A stretch of DNA of 64,000 nt from Ensifer sp. IC3342 (GTDB taxonomy: Bacteria; Pseudomonadota; Alphaproteobacteria; Rhizobiales; Rhizobiaceae), in the NCBI RefSeq assembly GCF_020193655.1, contig NZ_JADYVE010000005.1, forward strand, positions 124,001-188,000, read 5' to 3'. The notes under the pieces were generated by a model. It was not told the DNA's origin. It ran no database searches and saw only the letters and a list, made by a program, of their open reading frames with translations. The position numbers and the translations under genes are program-made. The stretch's first letter is position 1, and the number at the start of each line of letters is the position of its first letter. Positions 25,120 to 34,074 of the stretch are shown here, in pieces.

Positions 25120-25472
25120 CCGCGTGCGCTCATTGCTCAAGATGTGATGCCAGTCGTCTCGAATCGCGCTCTGTGAACGAACGGGGCCAACCCTGAGTGC
25201 TAAGCATCGAACTGCCGTATGTGAGCCTTCCCCTTTCCAAATCGTGCTTGGCTGCCCGGCTCTTTGGAAGGAAATTAGCCAGGCGCGATGTTATCGTTCG
25301 CGGCAATGGCCGTGCGGCGTTACGATGCAGCGATGAGAATTACAGCGGCCTTTGCGTGTCTGAAACGACGCGCGGCGCTGTAGCGGTCGTGCTTCGAGGA
25401 GGATGCCCGCGGGGCCTGTTTCTGTCGGCGATGAGGAGATCGCCGCCGGGGACATGCGGAGGAGAAAGAGAC
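25120..25472. other. 353-bp spacer upstream of the leucine degradation operon
   Basis: It contains copy C of the double-hairpin repeat (25325-25382) and a strong GGAGGAGAAAG ribosome-binding region just before ivd. The ivd frame stays open upstream to about 25197, but codon content and family length argue against translation there. I see no gene and no clear operator for a liuR-type regulator. Confidence 0.55.
25325..25382 (+). repeat. Dispersed intergenic double-hairpin repeat, copy C (3' part)
   Basis: It retains ATGCAGCGAT ... TTACAGCGGCCTTTGCGTGTCTG, followed by ACGACGCGCGGCGCTGTAG, matching the second hairpin of copy B. The first hairpin arm is missing. Confidence 0.7.
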
Positions 25473-26636
25473 ATGTATCAAGGTGGACTGAGTTTCGCCC
25501 TTGGCGATGACATCGACGCGTTGCGCGATAGCGTGCGCCGATTTGCGAGCGAACGGATCGCGCCGCTCGCGGAAGAGACGGACCGGAGCAACGCCTTTCC
25601 CGCGCCCCTCTGGCAGGAAATGGGAGAGCTTGGCGTACTCGGCATCACCGCCGATGAGGCCTACGGCGGCGCCGGCATGGGCTATCTCGCCCATTGCGTC
25701 GCGATGGAGGAAATCAGCCGCGCGTCCGCTTCAGTGGGCTTGAGCTACGGCGCGCATTCCAACCTCTGCGTCAACCAGATCAACCGCAACGGCAGCTCGG
25801 CGCAAAAGGCCAAATATCTGCCGAAGCTGATTTCCGGCGAACATGTCGGCGCGCTCGCCATGTCCGAACCGGGCGCCGGCTCCGACGTGGTCTCGATGAC
25901 GCTCAAGGCCGACAAGCGCGGCGACCGCTACGTGCTGAACGGCAACAAGATGTGGATCACCAACGGTCCGGACGCCGATGTGCTGGTGGTCTATGCCAAG
26001 ACCGATCCGGCCGCCGGCCCGCGCGGCATCACCGCTTTCCTCGTCGAAAAGGGCTTCGCCGGCTTCTCGACCGGCCAGAAGCTCGACAAGCTCGGCATGC
26101 GCGGCTCCAACACCTGCGAGCTCATCTTCAGGGACTGCGAGGTGCCGGAAGAAAACGTGCTCGGCGCGGAAGGCCGCGGCGTCAACGTCCTGATGTCCGG
26201 CCTCGACTACGAGCGGGTGGTGCTTTCGGCAGGGCCGCTCGGCATCATGGCGGCTTGCCTCGATGTCGTCGTCCCCTATCTCCATGAGCGCAAGCAGTTC
26301 GGTCAACCGATCGGCGAGTTCCAATTGATGCAGGGAAAGCTTGCCGACATGTACGTGACGATGAATGCGGCGCGCGCCTATGTCTATGCGGTGGCGGCGG
26401 CGTGCGACCGTGGCGAAACCGCGCGCAAGGATGCCGCCGGCTGCATTCTCTATGCGGCGGAAAAGGCGACCGCATTGGCGCTCGAGGCGATCCAGGCGCT
26501 GGGCGGCAACGGCTACACCAACGACTACCCGGCCGGGCGCCTGTTGCGTGACGCCAAGCTTTACGAGATCGGTGCCGGCACGAGCGAGATCCGCCGAATG
26601 CTGATCGGGCGCGAGTTGTTCGCGGAAACGAAATAG
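25473..26636 (+). CDS. ivd: Isovaleryl-CoA dehydrogenase
   Basis: A 387-aa acyl-CoA dehydrogenase that oxidises isovaleryl-CoA to 3-methylcrotonyl-CoA in leucine breakdown, passing electrons to ETF. Visible features are the FAD/substrate motifs [13 protein letters not shown] and [11 protein letters not shown], the C-terminal [20 protein letters not shown], and [14 protein letters not shown]. The LDYERVVL helix contains the glutamate position that is catalytic in isovaleryl-CoA dehydrogenases, unlike straight-chain acyl-CoA dehydrogenases. The start ATG 25473 follows GGAGGAG. It is the first gene of the liu operon. Confidence 0.94.
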   Translation: MYQGGLSFALGDDIDALRDSVRRFASERIAPLAEETDRSNAFPAPLWQEMGELGVLGITADEAYGGAGMGYLAHCVAMEEISRASASVGLSYGAHSNLCVNQINRNGSSAQKAKYLPKLISGEHVGALAMSEPGAGSDVVSMTLKADKRGDRYVLNGNKMWITNGPDADVLVVYAKTDPAAGPRGITAFLVEKGFAGFSTGQKLDKLGMRGSNTCELIFRDCEVPEENVLGAEGRGVNVLMSGLDYERVVLSAGPLGIMAACLDVVVPYLHERKQFGQPIGEFQLMQGKLADMYVTMNAARAYVYAVAAACDRGETARKDAAGCILYAAEKATALALEAIQALGGNGYTNDYPAGRLLRDAKLYEIGAGTSEIRRMLIGRELFAETK

Positions 26637-26694
26637 ACGAACGGCGTCAGCCGTTCCTCGCGCATCTTGGTCAAATCGCTTGCCTGAGGGCTTC

Positions 26695-28302
26695 ATGACA
26701 ATCTTGAGATCGCATATCTCGGCATCCTCCGACGTCTACAAGACCAACCGCGCAGCGATGACGGAAGCCATCGCGACGGTCGAGGAGGCAGTGCGGCTCG
26801 CCGTCAACGGCGGCGGCGAGACGGCGCGGGAACGCCATGTCAGCCGCGGGAAGCTGCTACCGCGCGACCGGGTCGCTTCGCTGATCGATCCGGGCACGCC
26901 CTTTCTGGAGGTCGGCGCCACGGCCGCGCACGGCATGTACAACGGCGATGCGCCGGGTGCCGGGCTCATTACCGGCATCGGCCGGATCGCCGGGCGCGAA
27001 TGCATGATCGTCTGCAACGATCCGACCGTCAAAGGCGGCACCTATTACCCGATGACCGTCAAGAAGCATCTGAGGGCGCAGGAAATTGCTGCCGAAAACC
27101 GGCTTCCCTGCGTCTACCTGGTCGATTCCGGCGGCGCCAACCTGCCGAACCAGGACGAGGTCTTTCCCGATCGCGAGCATTTCGGCCGAATCTTCTACAA
27201 CCAGGCGAACATGTCGGCTGCCGGCATCCCGCAGATCGCCGTCGTCATGGGGTCCTGCACGGCAGGCGGCGCCTATGTGCCTGCCATGTCCGACGAGGCG
27301 ATCATCGTCGAGGCGCAGGGCACGATCTTCCTGGCCGGCCCCCCGCTGGTGCGGGCGGCGACAGGCGAAGTCGTCTCGGCCGAGGACCTCGGCGGCGCCG
27401 ACGTTCACACGCGACTGTCGGGCGTTGCCGATCACATGGCGCGTGACGATGCGCATGCGCTGGCCTTGGCGCGCCGCACCGTGTCGGGCTTGAACCGAGA
27501 AAAAACATCGTCTGTGGAGCTTCGCACGCCCGAGCCGCCGCTCTACGATCCGGAGGAAATCGCCGGGATAGTACCGGCCGACCTCAGGACGCCCTATGAG
27601 ATCCGCGAGGTGATCGCGCGGATCGTCGACGGCTCCCGTTTCGACGAATTCAAGGCCCGGTTCGGAACGACGCTCGTCTGCGGCTTCGCCCATATTCATG
27701 GAATACCGGTCGGCATCGTCGCCAACAACGGTGTGCTGTTTTCAGAATCGGCGCTGAAGGGAAGCCATTTCGTCGAGCTCTGCGCCCAGCGCAAGATCCC
27801 GCTCGTTTTCCTGCAAAACATCACCGGCTTCATGGTCGGCCGCAAATATGAGACCGAAGGCATCGCCAAGCATGGCGCCAAGCTCGTGACGGCAGTGGCC
27901 ACCGTGACGGTGCCGAAGGTCACCATGCTGGTCGGCGGATCGTTCGGGGCCGGCAACTACGGCATGTGCGGGCGGGCCTTTTCACCGCGCTTCCTTTGGA
28001 CCTGGCCGAACAGCCGAATTTCGGTCATGGGCGGCGAACAGGCGGCCGGCGTGCTCTCGACGGTGCGCGGCGAAGCCCTGAAGCGCGCCGGCACACCGTG
28101 GAGCGAGCAGGAGGAGGCGCGTTTCCGCCAGCCGGTGCTCGATCTTTTCGAGCGGCAAAGCCATCCGCTCTATGCCTCGGCGCGTCTTTGGGACGACGGC
28201 GTCGTCGATCCGCGCAAAAGCCGGGACGTGCTCGCACTGTCGCTGTCGGCCGCGCTGAACGCCCCGATCGAGGATACACGTTTCGGATTGTTCAGGATGT
28301 AG
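26695..28302 (+). CDS. mccB: 3-methylcrotonyl-CoA carboxylase carboxyltransferase (beta) subunit
   Basis: A 535-aa biotin-dependent carboxyltransferase that moves CO2 from biotin to 3-methylcrotonyl-CoA. Both crotonase-like halves are seen: N-terminal [16 protein letters not shown] and [21 protein letters not shown]-terminal [28 protein letters not shown] and [10 protein letters not shown]. The start 26695 with GAGG upstream is preferred to a Met five codons earlier. It works with MccA, encoded two genes on. Confidence 0.95.
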   Translation: MTILRSHISASSDVYKTNRAAMTEAIATVEEAVRLAVNGGGETARERHVSRGKLLPRDRVASLIDPGTPFLEVGATAAHGMYNGDAPGAGLITGIGRIAGRECMIVCNDPTVKGGTYYPMTVKKHLRAQEIAAENRLPCVYLVDSGGANLPNQDEVFPDREHFGRIFYNQANMSAAGIPQIAVVMGSCTAGGAYVPAMSDEAIIVEAQGTIFLAGPPLVRAATGEVVSAEDLGGADVHTRLSGVADHMARDDAHALALARRTVSGLNREKTSSVELRTPEPPLYDPEEIAGIVPADLRTPYEIREVIARIVDGSRFDEFKARFGTTLVCGFAHIHGIPVGIVANNGVLFSESALKGSHFVELCAQRKIPLVFLQNITGFMVGRKYETEGIAKHGAKLVTAVATVTVPKVTMLVGGSFGAGNYGMCGRAFSPRFLWTWPNSRISVMGGEQAAGVLSTVRGEALKRAGTPWSEQEEARFRQPVLDLFERQSHPLYASARLWDDGVVDPRKSRDVLALSLSAALNAPIEDTRFGLFRM

Positions 28303-28313
28303 GGAGGTGGGCC

Positions 28314-28697
28314 ATGAAGCGCGACAATATCAACGCGATCAACGCACCGCAGCCGCGTGGCGGCTATTCGCAGGCCGTCAGCGTCGAAAATCTTCAACGC
28401 CTGCTCTTCGTCAGCGGTCAGATTCCCATGACCTCCGATGACGTCGTGCCGGAAGGCTTCGAGGCGCAGGCACGCCAGGTCTGGCTGAATGTCGACGCCC
28501 AGCTCAAGGCCGCCGGCATGACCAAGGCCAATATCGTTAAGGTGACGACCTACCTCGCCGACAGGAACCATGTCGTTGCAAACCGTGAGATCCGCAGCGA
28601 CTATCTCGGTCAGCTGGCACCGGCGATGACGGTCGTGATTGCCGGAATCTTCGATTCCGGCTGGCTCCTGGAAGCCGAAGTGGTGGCGGCAGAATAG
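28314..28697 (+). CDS. Rid-family protein (RidA-like, key arginine missing)
   Basis: A 127-aa YjgF/YER057c/UK114-fold protein with a strong site TAGGGAGG before ATG 28314. The fold is clear (LLFVSGQIP, TKANIVKVTTYLAD, EAEVVA). In RidA, PAR near residue 105 supplies the arginine that hydrolyses enamine/imine intermediates; here the motif reads PAMTVVIAG, so the deaminase arginine is absent. It is embedded between mccB and mccA with 11- and 17-bp gaps, so it is made with the leucine pathway. The function is unknown. Confidence 0.88.
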   Translation: MKRDNINAINAPQPRGGYSQAVSVENLQRLLFVSGQIPMTSDDVVPEGFEAQARQVWLNVDAQLKAAGMTKANIVKVTTYLADRNHVVANREIRSDYLGQLAPAMTVVIAGIFDSGWLLEAEVVAAE

Positions 28698-28714
28698 AAG
28701 CGGAACCGAGGGGC

Positions 28715-30703
28715 ATGTTTTCCAAACTCCTGATTGCCAATCGCGGCGAGATCGCCTGCCGCATCATTCGCACCGCCCGGCGGCTCGGCATCCGCACCGT
28801 GGCCGTCTATTCCGATGCGGATGGTGATGCGCTTCATGTGACGCTCGCCGACGACGCCGTGCGGATCGGCCCCTCGAATGCCGCCGAAAGCTATCTCGCG
28901 ATCGACCGCGTCATTGAGGCCGCAAGGGCTGTCGGCGCTGACGCCATCCATCCTGGCTATGGCTTCCTGTCCGAGAACGCCGAATTTGCCGAGGCCGTCG
29001 AGGCCGCAGGCATCGTTTTCGTGGGGCCGCCGGCGGAAGCGATCCGGGCCATGGGCCTCAAGGACGCGGCCAAGGCGCTGATGGAGCAGTCCGGCGTGCC
29101 GGTCGTGCCGGGCTATCACGGCGACCAGCAGGATGCTGAGTTCCTGGCGGCCCGGGCCGCTGAAATCGGCTATCCGGTGCTGATCAAAGCGCGCGCCGGC
29201 GGTGGCGGAAAGGGCATGCGACGCGTCGAGCGGCGAGAGGATTTCGGTTCGGCGCTGGAATCCGCGCAGCGGGAAGCGCAGGCCTCCTTCGGCGACGGCG
29301 GGGTTCTGATCGAGAAATACCTGAGCCGCCCCCGCCACATCGAGGTCCAGATCTTCGGGGACCGGCATGGCAACATCGTTCATCTTTTCGAGCGCGACTG
29401 TTCGTTGCAACGGCGTCACCAGAAGGTGATCGAGGAGGCACCGGCGCCAGGCATGACCGCGGAAGTGCGCCGCGCCATGGGAGACGCCGCCGTCAGGGCC
29501 GCGCATGCGATCGGCTATGTCGGCGCCGGCACGGTCGAGTTCATCGCCGACGTCACGAACGGCCTCTGGCCGGACCAGTTCTATTTCATGGAAATGAACA
29601 CGCGGTTGCAGGTGGAGCATCCGGTCACCGAGGCGGTCACCGGGCTCGATCTCGTCGAATGGCAGTTGCGCGTCGCAGACGGCGAGCCGCTGCCGAAAAA
29701 GCAGGGGGAGATCGGCATAGACGGCTGGTCCTTCGAGGCGCGCATCTATGCCGAGGATCCGGCCCGCGGCTTCCTGCCTTCGACCGGCCGGCTGGCACAT
29801 TTGAGCTTTCCGGACAGCAACGCGCGCATTGACTCCGGCGTACAGCAGGGGGATTCGATAACGCCCTTTTACGATCCGCTGATCGCCAAGCTGATCGTGC
29901 ATGCGGGGACACGGTCGGCAGCGCTCGCCCGGCTGCAGGCGGCCTTGAAGGAGGTCCAGATCGGTGGAACGGTCACCAATCTCGATTTTCTCATCAGGCT
30001 GACGGACGAGCAGGATTTCCGCGCGGGCAGGCCGGACACGGGACTGATCGACCGGACGGTCGAGCGGTTGGCGGCGCCGAGCGACCCCGACGACGAAGCA
30101 TTGGCGCTGGCGGCAATCGTCTCCACCGGCGTCCTCCAGCCAATGACCTCCACCGATCCCTGGGCCTCGCTCGGCTATTGGCAGATCTGGGGCGATGCCC
30201 ACCGGACGGTTTCCATCGACCACGCGAACGGGCGCGCGGCCGTCACGCTCGCGTCGCGCGGACGCGATCAGTTCGCGGTTCGTGCGGGGACGAGCACCTT
30301 GCCGGTGCTCGTGCTCGAACGCTTCGAAAACGGTGCGCGGCTGGAAGTGGCCGGGCAGAGGCGAACGCTTCGCTACCTGCGGCAGGGCGAGACGCTGACA
30401 TTGTTTCTCAATGGAAGGAACCTGGTGTTTCACCTGCCGGATGCGTTGTCCGGCGGACACAGCGGGGAGATAGCCGATGACGAGCTCGTCGCGCCGATGC
30501 CGGGGCTCGTCAAGATGGTCCGTGTCGGCGCCGGCGAGGCCGTCGCCAAGGGCCAGCCGCTGGTGGTGATGGAGGCGATGAAGATGGAACTTACGCTTTC
30601 GGCCTCGCGGCAGGGGACGGTCGCGAGCGTGCACGTGGCCGAGGGCGCGCAGGTCAGCGAAGGCACCGTCCTTGTAACGCTCAGCGAGGAGGCAGCACAG
30701 TGA
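28715..30703 (+). CDS. mccA: 3-methylcrotonyl-CoA carboxylase biotin-containing (alpha) subunit
   Basis: A 662-aa protein. It has a biotin carboxylase domain (about 1-450: KLLIANRGEIACRII, HPGYGFLSENAEFAE, AGGGGKGMR, FMEMNTRLQVEHPVTE), a linker, and a C-terminal biotinyl domain with the VMEAMKME motif (biotinyl lysine about residue 623). It carboxylates biotin with ATP and bicarbonate for MccB. It ends in a TGA that overlaps the GTG start of the HMG-CoA lyase gene. Confidence 0.95.
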   Translation: MFSKLLIANRGEIACRIIRTARRLGIRTVAVYSDADGDALHVTLADDAVRIGPSNAAESYLAIDRVIEAARAVGADAIHPGYGFLSENAEFAEAVEAAGIVFVGPPAEAIRAMGLKDAAKALMEQSGVPVVPGYHGDQQDAEFLAARAAEIGYPVLIKARAGGGGKGMRRVERREDFGSALESAQREAQASFGDGGVLIEKYLSRPRHIEVQIFGDRHGNIVHLFERDCSLQRRHQKVIEEAPAPGMTAEVRRAMGDAAVRAAHAIGYVGAGTVEFIADVTNGLWPDQFYFMEMNTRLQVEHPVTEAVTGLDLVEWQLRVADGEPLPKKQGEIGIDGWSFEARIYAEDPARGFLPSTGRLAHLSFPDSNARIDSGVQQGDSITPFYDPLIAKLIVHAGTRSAALARLQAALKEVQIGGTVTNLDFLIRLTDEQDFRAGRPDTGLIDRTVERLAAPSDPDDEALALAAIVSTGVLQPMTSTDPWASLGYWQIWGDAHRTVSIDHANGRAAVTLASRGRDQFAVRAGTSTLPVLVLERFENGARLEVAGQRRTLRYLRQGETLTLFLNGRNLVFHLPDALSGGHSGEIADDELVAPMPGLVKMVRVGAGEAVAKGQPLVVMEAMKMELTLSASRQGTVASVHVAEGAQVSEGTVLVTLSEEAAQ

Positions 30704-31569
30704 CATCGTCGGCAAGCGAGCACATCACGATCGTCGAGATGGCGCCGCGCGACGGCCTCCAGAACGAATCCCGTCTCGTCGATACCGACGACAAGATCCG
30801 GCTTGTCAACCTGCTCTCGGATTGCGGGTTCGAGCGCATCGAAGTGACGAGCTTCGTCAGCCCGAGATGGGTCCCGCAGATGGCCGATGCTCCCGCGGTC
30901 ATGGCGGGCATTGCGCGGCGCCCGGGCACTCGCTACGCGGCGTTGACGCCGAACATGAGGGGCTTCGAAGCCGCCCGCGCCGCCCGCGCCGACGAAGTGG
31001 CGGTCTTTGCGTCCGCCTCCGAAACCTTCTCCGAGAAGAACATCAATTGCTCGATTGCCGAGAGCATCGAGCGCTTCCGCCCGGTCGCGGAGGCAAGCCG
31101 GCACCACGGAATTCCGTTGCGCGGCTACGTCAGCTGCGTCGTCGAGTGCCCTTACGAGGGACCGATCGCGCCGGAGGCCGCTGCCCGCGTCGCGCGGCTA
31201 CTTTCCGAGCTCGGCTGCTACGAGATCAGTCTCGGCGACACGATCGGGCAGGGCACACCGGAAGCCGTTGATACCATGCTTTCGACGGTGCTCGGTGATA
31301 TCGACGCGGCGAAGCTTGCCGGTCATTTCCATGACACGTCCGGCCGGGCGCTGGAAAATATCGCTGTCGGACTTGAGCGGGGCCTGCGGGTGTTCGACGC
31401 TTCGACCGGAGGGCTCGGAGGTTGCCCCTATGCCCCGGGCGCCGCCGGTAATGTCGATACGCTTGCGGTGAATGCTTTCCTGGAGAAGAGGGGATTTTCA
31501 ACCGGGCTCGACGCCGAAAAGCTCGACCGCGCGGCGGCCTTCGCCCGATCGCTGAGGAGTGCCGCATGA
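30700..31569 (+). CDS. hmgL: Hydroxymethylglutaryl-CoA lyase
   Basis: A 289-aa TIM-barrel lyase that cleaves HMG-CoA to acetoacetate and acetyl-CoA, the last step of leucine breakdown. Motifs are EMAPRDGLQNE at the N-terminus (catalytic Arg and Asp), GHFHDTSG (metal histidines) and the signature GGLGGCPYAPGAAGN with the active-site cysteine. Translation starts at GTG 30700 inside the 4-bp overlap with mccA, behind GAGGAGG. Confidence 0.95.
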   Translation: MTSSASEHITIVEMAPRDGLQNESRLVDTDDKIRLVNLLSDCGFERIEVTSFVSPRWVPQMADAPAVMAGIARRPGTRYAALTPNMRGFEAARAARADEVAVFASASETFSEKNINCSIAESIERFRPVAEASRHHGIPLRGYVSCVVECPYEGPIAPEAAARVARLLSELGCYEISLGDTIGQGTPEAVDTMLSTVLGDIDAAKLAGHFHDTSGRALENIAVGLERGLRVFDASTGGLGGCPYAPGAAGNVDTLAVNAFLEKRGFSTGLDAEKLDRAAAFARSLRSAA

Positions 31570-32351
31570 CTGGGCAAACGATCCGGTGCACTGTCGACAA
31601 ACGGGGCATTGCCCGCCTGACGCTCACCCGGCCGCAAAAGCACAACGCGCTTTCCGCCGCGATGATCGGCGAACTCACGGATGCGGCGATCCGGCTTGGC
31701 GATGACAAGGCGGTCCGCGTCGTGATCCTCGACGGTGAGGGCAAGAGTTTTTGTGCGGGCGGCGATCTCGACTGGATGCGACAGCAGTTCGACGCTGACC
31801 GGGAGGCGCGGATCGCCGAGGCGACGCGTCTTGCGATGATGTTCAAGATGCTGAACGAGATGCCGAAGCCGCTGATCGCGCGGGTGCATGGCAATGCGTT
31901 TGGCGGCGGGGTCGGGCTGATGAGTGTCTGCGACGCGGTCGTCGCGGCGGCAGGCGCAAAGTTCGGCCTGACGGAGGCGAGGCTCGGGCTGATCCCGGCG
32001 ACGATCAGTCCCTATGTCGTCGCCAGGATCGGCGAAGGAACGGCGCGGCCGCTGTTCATGTCGGCACGGCTTTTCGGCGCGGAAGAGGCGCTCGCGGCCG
32101 GTCTTGCAACGGTCGTGGTCGACGATGGCCAATTGGACGCCGCTGTCGATGCGGAAATCGCCCCCTATCTTGCCGCCGCGCCGCAAGCGGCCGGAAGGGC
32201 CAAACGGCTGGCGCGGTCGCTTGGCATGCCAATCACGGATACCGTCATCGCAGCGACGATCGAGCAGCTTGCTGATACCTGGGAAACCGAGGAAGCCCGG
32301 GAAGGAGTCTCGGCCTTCTTCGACCGGCGGACGCCCTCCTGGCAGTCATGA
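31566..32351 (+). CDS. liuC: Enoyl-CoA hydratase/isomerase, probable methylglutaconyl-CoA hydratase
   Basis: A 261-aa crotonase-family protein with oxyanion-hole motifs SFCAGGDLDWM and GNAFGGGVGLMSVCD and the downstream TEARLGLIPATISPYV. As the last gene of the operon, with a 4-bp ATGA overlap, it most likely hydrates 3-methylglutaconyl-CoA to HMG-CoA, closing the pathway between MccAB and the lyase. Specificity is inferred from operon position. Confidence 0.92.
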   Translation: MTGQTIRCTVDKRGIARLTLTRPQKHNALSAAMIGELTDAAIRLGDDKAVRVVILDGEGKSFCAGGDLDWMRQQFDADREARIAEATRLAMMFKMLNEMPKPLIARVHGNAFGGGVGLMSVCDAVVAAAGAKFGLTEARLGLIPATISPYVVARIGEGTARPLFMSARLFGAEEALAAGLATVVVDDGQLDAAVDAEIAPYLAAAPQAAGRAKRLARSLGMPITDTVIAATIEQLADTWETEEAREGVSAFFDRRTPSWQS

Positions 32352-32429
32352 CCAACGACTGCGCTTGAAATGATCATGGATTAATCTTATTTTGTCCATG
32401 TGTTGATCAAAACAAGATCGAGTTTTGCC

Positions 32430-32801
32430 ATGATTGCCCTCAGTCTGGACATTCCCGCTGCCCGTTTCGGGGAGGATCATTCCCCGTTCCTGTCGGCGCG
32501 CCTTGTTGCCGACCGTCTGGGCATAACGCTTGCTGAACTCGCCAAGCTGATCGGCGTCGCGCGCAACACGCTGACAGCCAAGACCGGCGCCCGCAAGGTC
32601 GACAGTGCCCTGAGCAATGTCGTCCGCATCCTCTCCATGGCGTCCGAAATGGCGGGCGACGAGGCCCGCGCCGTCATCTGGTTCAAGCACCAGCCGATCC
32701 CCGGCTGGGCCGGAAAGACGGCGTTCGATCTCGTCGGCGAAGGCAAGGCCGACAAGGTTCTCGCTTATCTGGAAGCTGTTCGCGCCGGCGTCTACGCCTA
32801 A
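32430..32801 (+). CDS. Antitoxin of Xre/MbcA/ParS type
   Basis: A 123-aa protein with an Xre-like N-terminal HTH (SARLVADRLGITLAELAKLIG) and the C-terminal toxin-binding DUF2384 domain (HQPIPGWAGKTAFDLVGEGK, then VLAYLEAVRAGVYA). It neutralises the RES toxin encoded 4 bp downstream and should autoregulate the pair. The start is uncertain: ATG 32430 is preferred, with a GTG ten codons earlier in frame. The AT-rich stretch upstream (TTAATCTTATTTTG) probably holds the promoter. Confidence 0.88.
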   Translation: MIALSLDIPAARFGEDHSPFLSARLVADRLGITLAELAKLIGVARNTLTAKTGARKVDSALSNVVRILSMASEMAGDEARAVIWFKHQPIPGWAGKTAFDLVGEGKADKVLAYLEAVRAGVYA

Positions 32802-32805
32802 ACGG

Positions 32806-33360
32806 ATGAGGAGCGGTTCTCGGCCCGCAATCGGCTCTGACTTGGAGCAACCACTGCCTGCAGAGCCGATGCCGCTCTGGCGCGCTTTCGTACCGCGCTG
32901 GGCCCACTTGCCGTTATCCGGCGCTGGCGCCGCTCGCTTCGGCGGCCGATGGAATCCGGTGGGCGTGCCGACGATCTATGCCGCACGCGAGCTTTCCACC
33001 GCCTGGGCGGAATACAATCAGGGGTTCGTGCAGCATCCGGCGCTGATCGTACGGCTCGAGCTTTATGATGCGCGGCTGGCCGATCTCACGGATGCCAATG
33101 TCCTTGCGGAGCTTGGGCTGACGGATGCCATCCACCGATGTGAATGGCGAGACGACCTCGACAGGGGCGCGGTGCCGCAGACCCATGAGGTGCAGGCCGA
33201 TCTCGCGGCCCGGAAATTTCACGGAGTGATGTACCCGTCTTTCATGTCGCCTGGCGGCACTTGCGTCGCACTCTGGCGCTGGAACGGCACGGGTGAGCCG
33301 CGCCTTGAGGTCATCGATCCCGAAGGCAGGCTGCCGAAGTCGTCGGCCTCCTGGCTTTAA
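32806..33360 (+). CDS. RES-domain toxin
   Basis: A 184-aa RES-family protein (named for conserved Arg, Glu and Ser). Visible are LWRAFVPRWAHLPLSG, the arginine in ARFGGRWNP, the Tyr/Glu region IYAARELSTAWAEY and the serine in PSFMSPGG. Characterised members degrade NAD+ or ADP-ribosylate a target. The start is either ATG 32806, taken here for its 4-bp spacing, or ATG 32869, which matches the shorter family N-terminus. It forms a two-gene operon with the antitoxin. Confidence 0.88.
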   Translation: MRSGSRPAIGSDLEQPLPAEPMPLWRAFVPRWAHLPLSGAGAARFGGRWNPVGVPTIYAARELSTAWAEYNQGFVQHPALIVRLELYDARLADLTDANVLAELGLTDAIHRCEWRDDLDRGAVPQTHEVQADLAARKFHGVMYPSFMSPGGTCVALWRWNGTGEPRLEVIDPEGRLPKSSASWL

Positions 33361-33404
33361 AGCGGAATGAGGAAGGGGGTCCTTAGCCCGTGTCTGCGCA
33401 ATGC

Positions 33405-33926
33405 CTATTTAGAGGACGGTTGCGCGGTCTTGTTCAGGCGATATTTGAAGTCGCAATGGGATGCGCCCTGCATCACCGTCTGCGTGCGCTCAAGCGTGAT
33501 GCGCGGATCGTAGCCGGTGCAGAACACGCCGTCGCGGTTACAGGATAGAAGATGCCCGATATGCCCCAGGCCCATTTCCCGATAGGTCTCGGCATAACGA
33601 CAGCGCAGCACATTATAATGGAACTCCTCGTCCGTCGCCTTGACGACTTCGATCGTCAGCGCGTCGTCCTGGGTCCAGAGATCCTGCAGTTCCTGAAACG
33701 TCCGCAGGCTGGTTCCGCCGGGCGTTTTTGCGGCGAAGGCCTTTCCGGCGTCGATGGCAGCGCGCGTGATCGCGGTGTCGAGAATCGATTGGGCGAGCTC
33801 CTCACCGATCTTCTCGCGCATGACCTCATAGATCGGCGCGATGATCCTCGCTTCGATCTTGCGTCTGGCAAGAATGCCGAGCTCTCCATCAATTGCCGAT
33901 CTGGAGTCGCTTTGTTCGTCGGTCAC
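33405..33926 (-). CDS. L-2-amino-thiazoline-4-carboxylate hydrolase-like protein
   Basis: A 173-aa ATC-hydrolase family protein. The C-terminal half shows NVLRCRYAETYREMG, LSCNRDGVFCTGYDPRI and RTQTVMQGASHCDFKY, with three conserved-looking cysteines. The founding enzyme opens the thiazoline ring of ATC on the way to L-cysteine. Translation starts at GTG 33926 with AGGAGG eight bases upstream. It lies beside the sulfate uptake operon on the same strand, which suggests sulfur scavenging, though many family members have unknown substrates. Confidence 0.82.
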   Translation of the reverse strand: MTDEQSDSRSAIDGELGILARRKIEARIIAPIYEVMREKIGEELAQSILDTAITRAAIDAGKAFAAKTPGGTSLRTFQELQDLWTQDDALTIEVVKATDEEFHYNVLRCRYAETYREMGLGHIGHLLSCNRDGVFCTGYDPRITLERTQTVMQGASHCDFKYRLNKTAQPSSK

Positions 33927-34074
33927 GTGCAGATCCCTCCTATCTTTGGAGCAGGCGTAAAGGCTGCGCTCCGCCACTCGGCGGAAGCCAATATAATCGC
34001 GATATCGGCGCTGCTTTCTTGCAAGTGGCGCAATAGGCCTTTGGCGGGAACCTCTTGCAACATAGCGGCACGAT

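Noticed and set aside
25197-25472. N-terminal extension of isovaleryl-CoA dehydrogenase
   Set aside because: It runs through a dispersed repeat and adds 92 residues unknown in the family, while a strong ribosome-binding site precedes ATG 25473.
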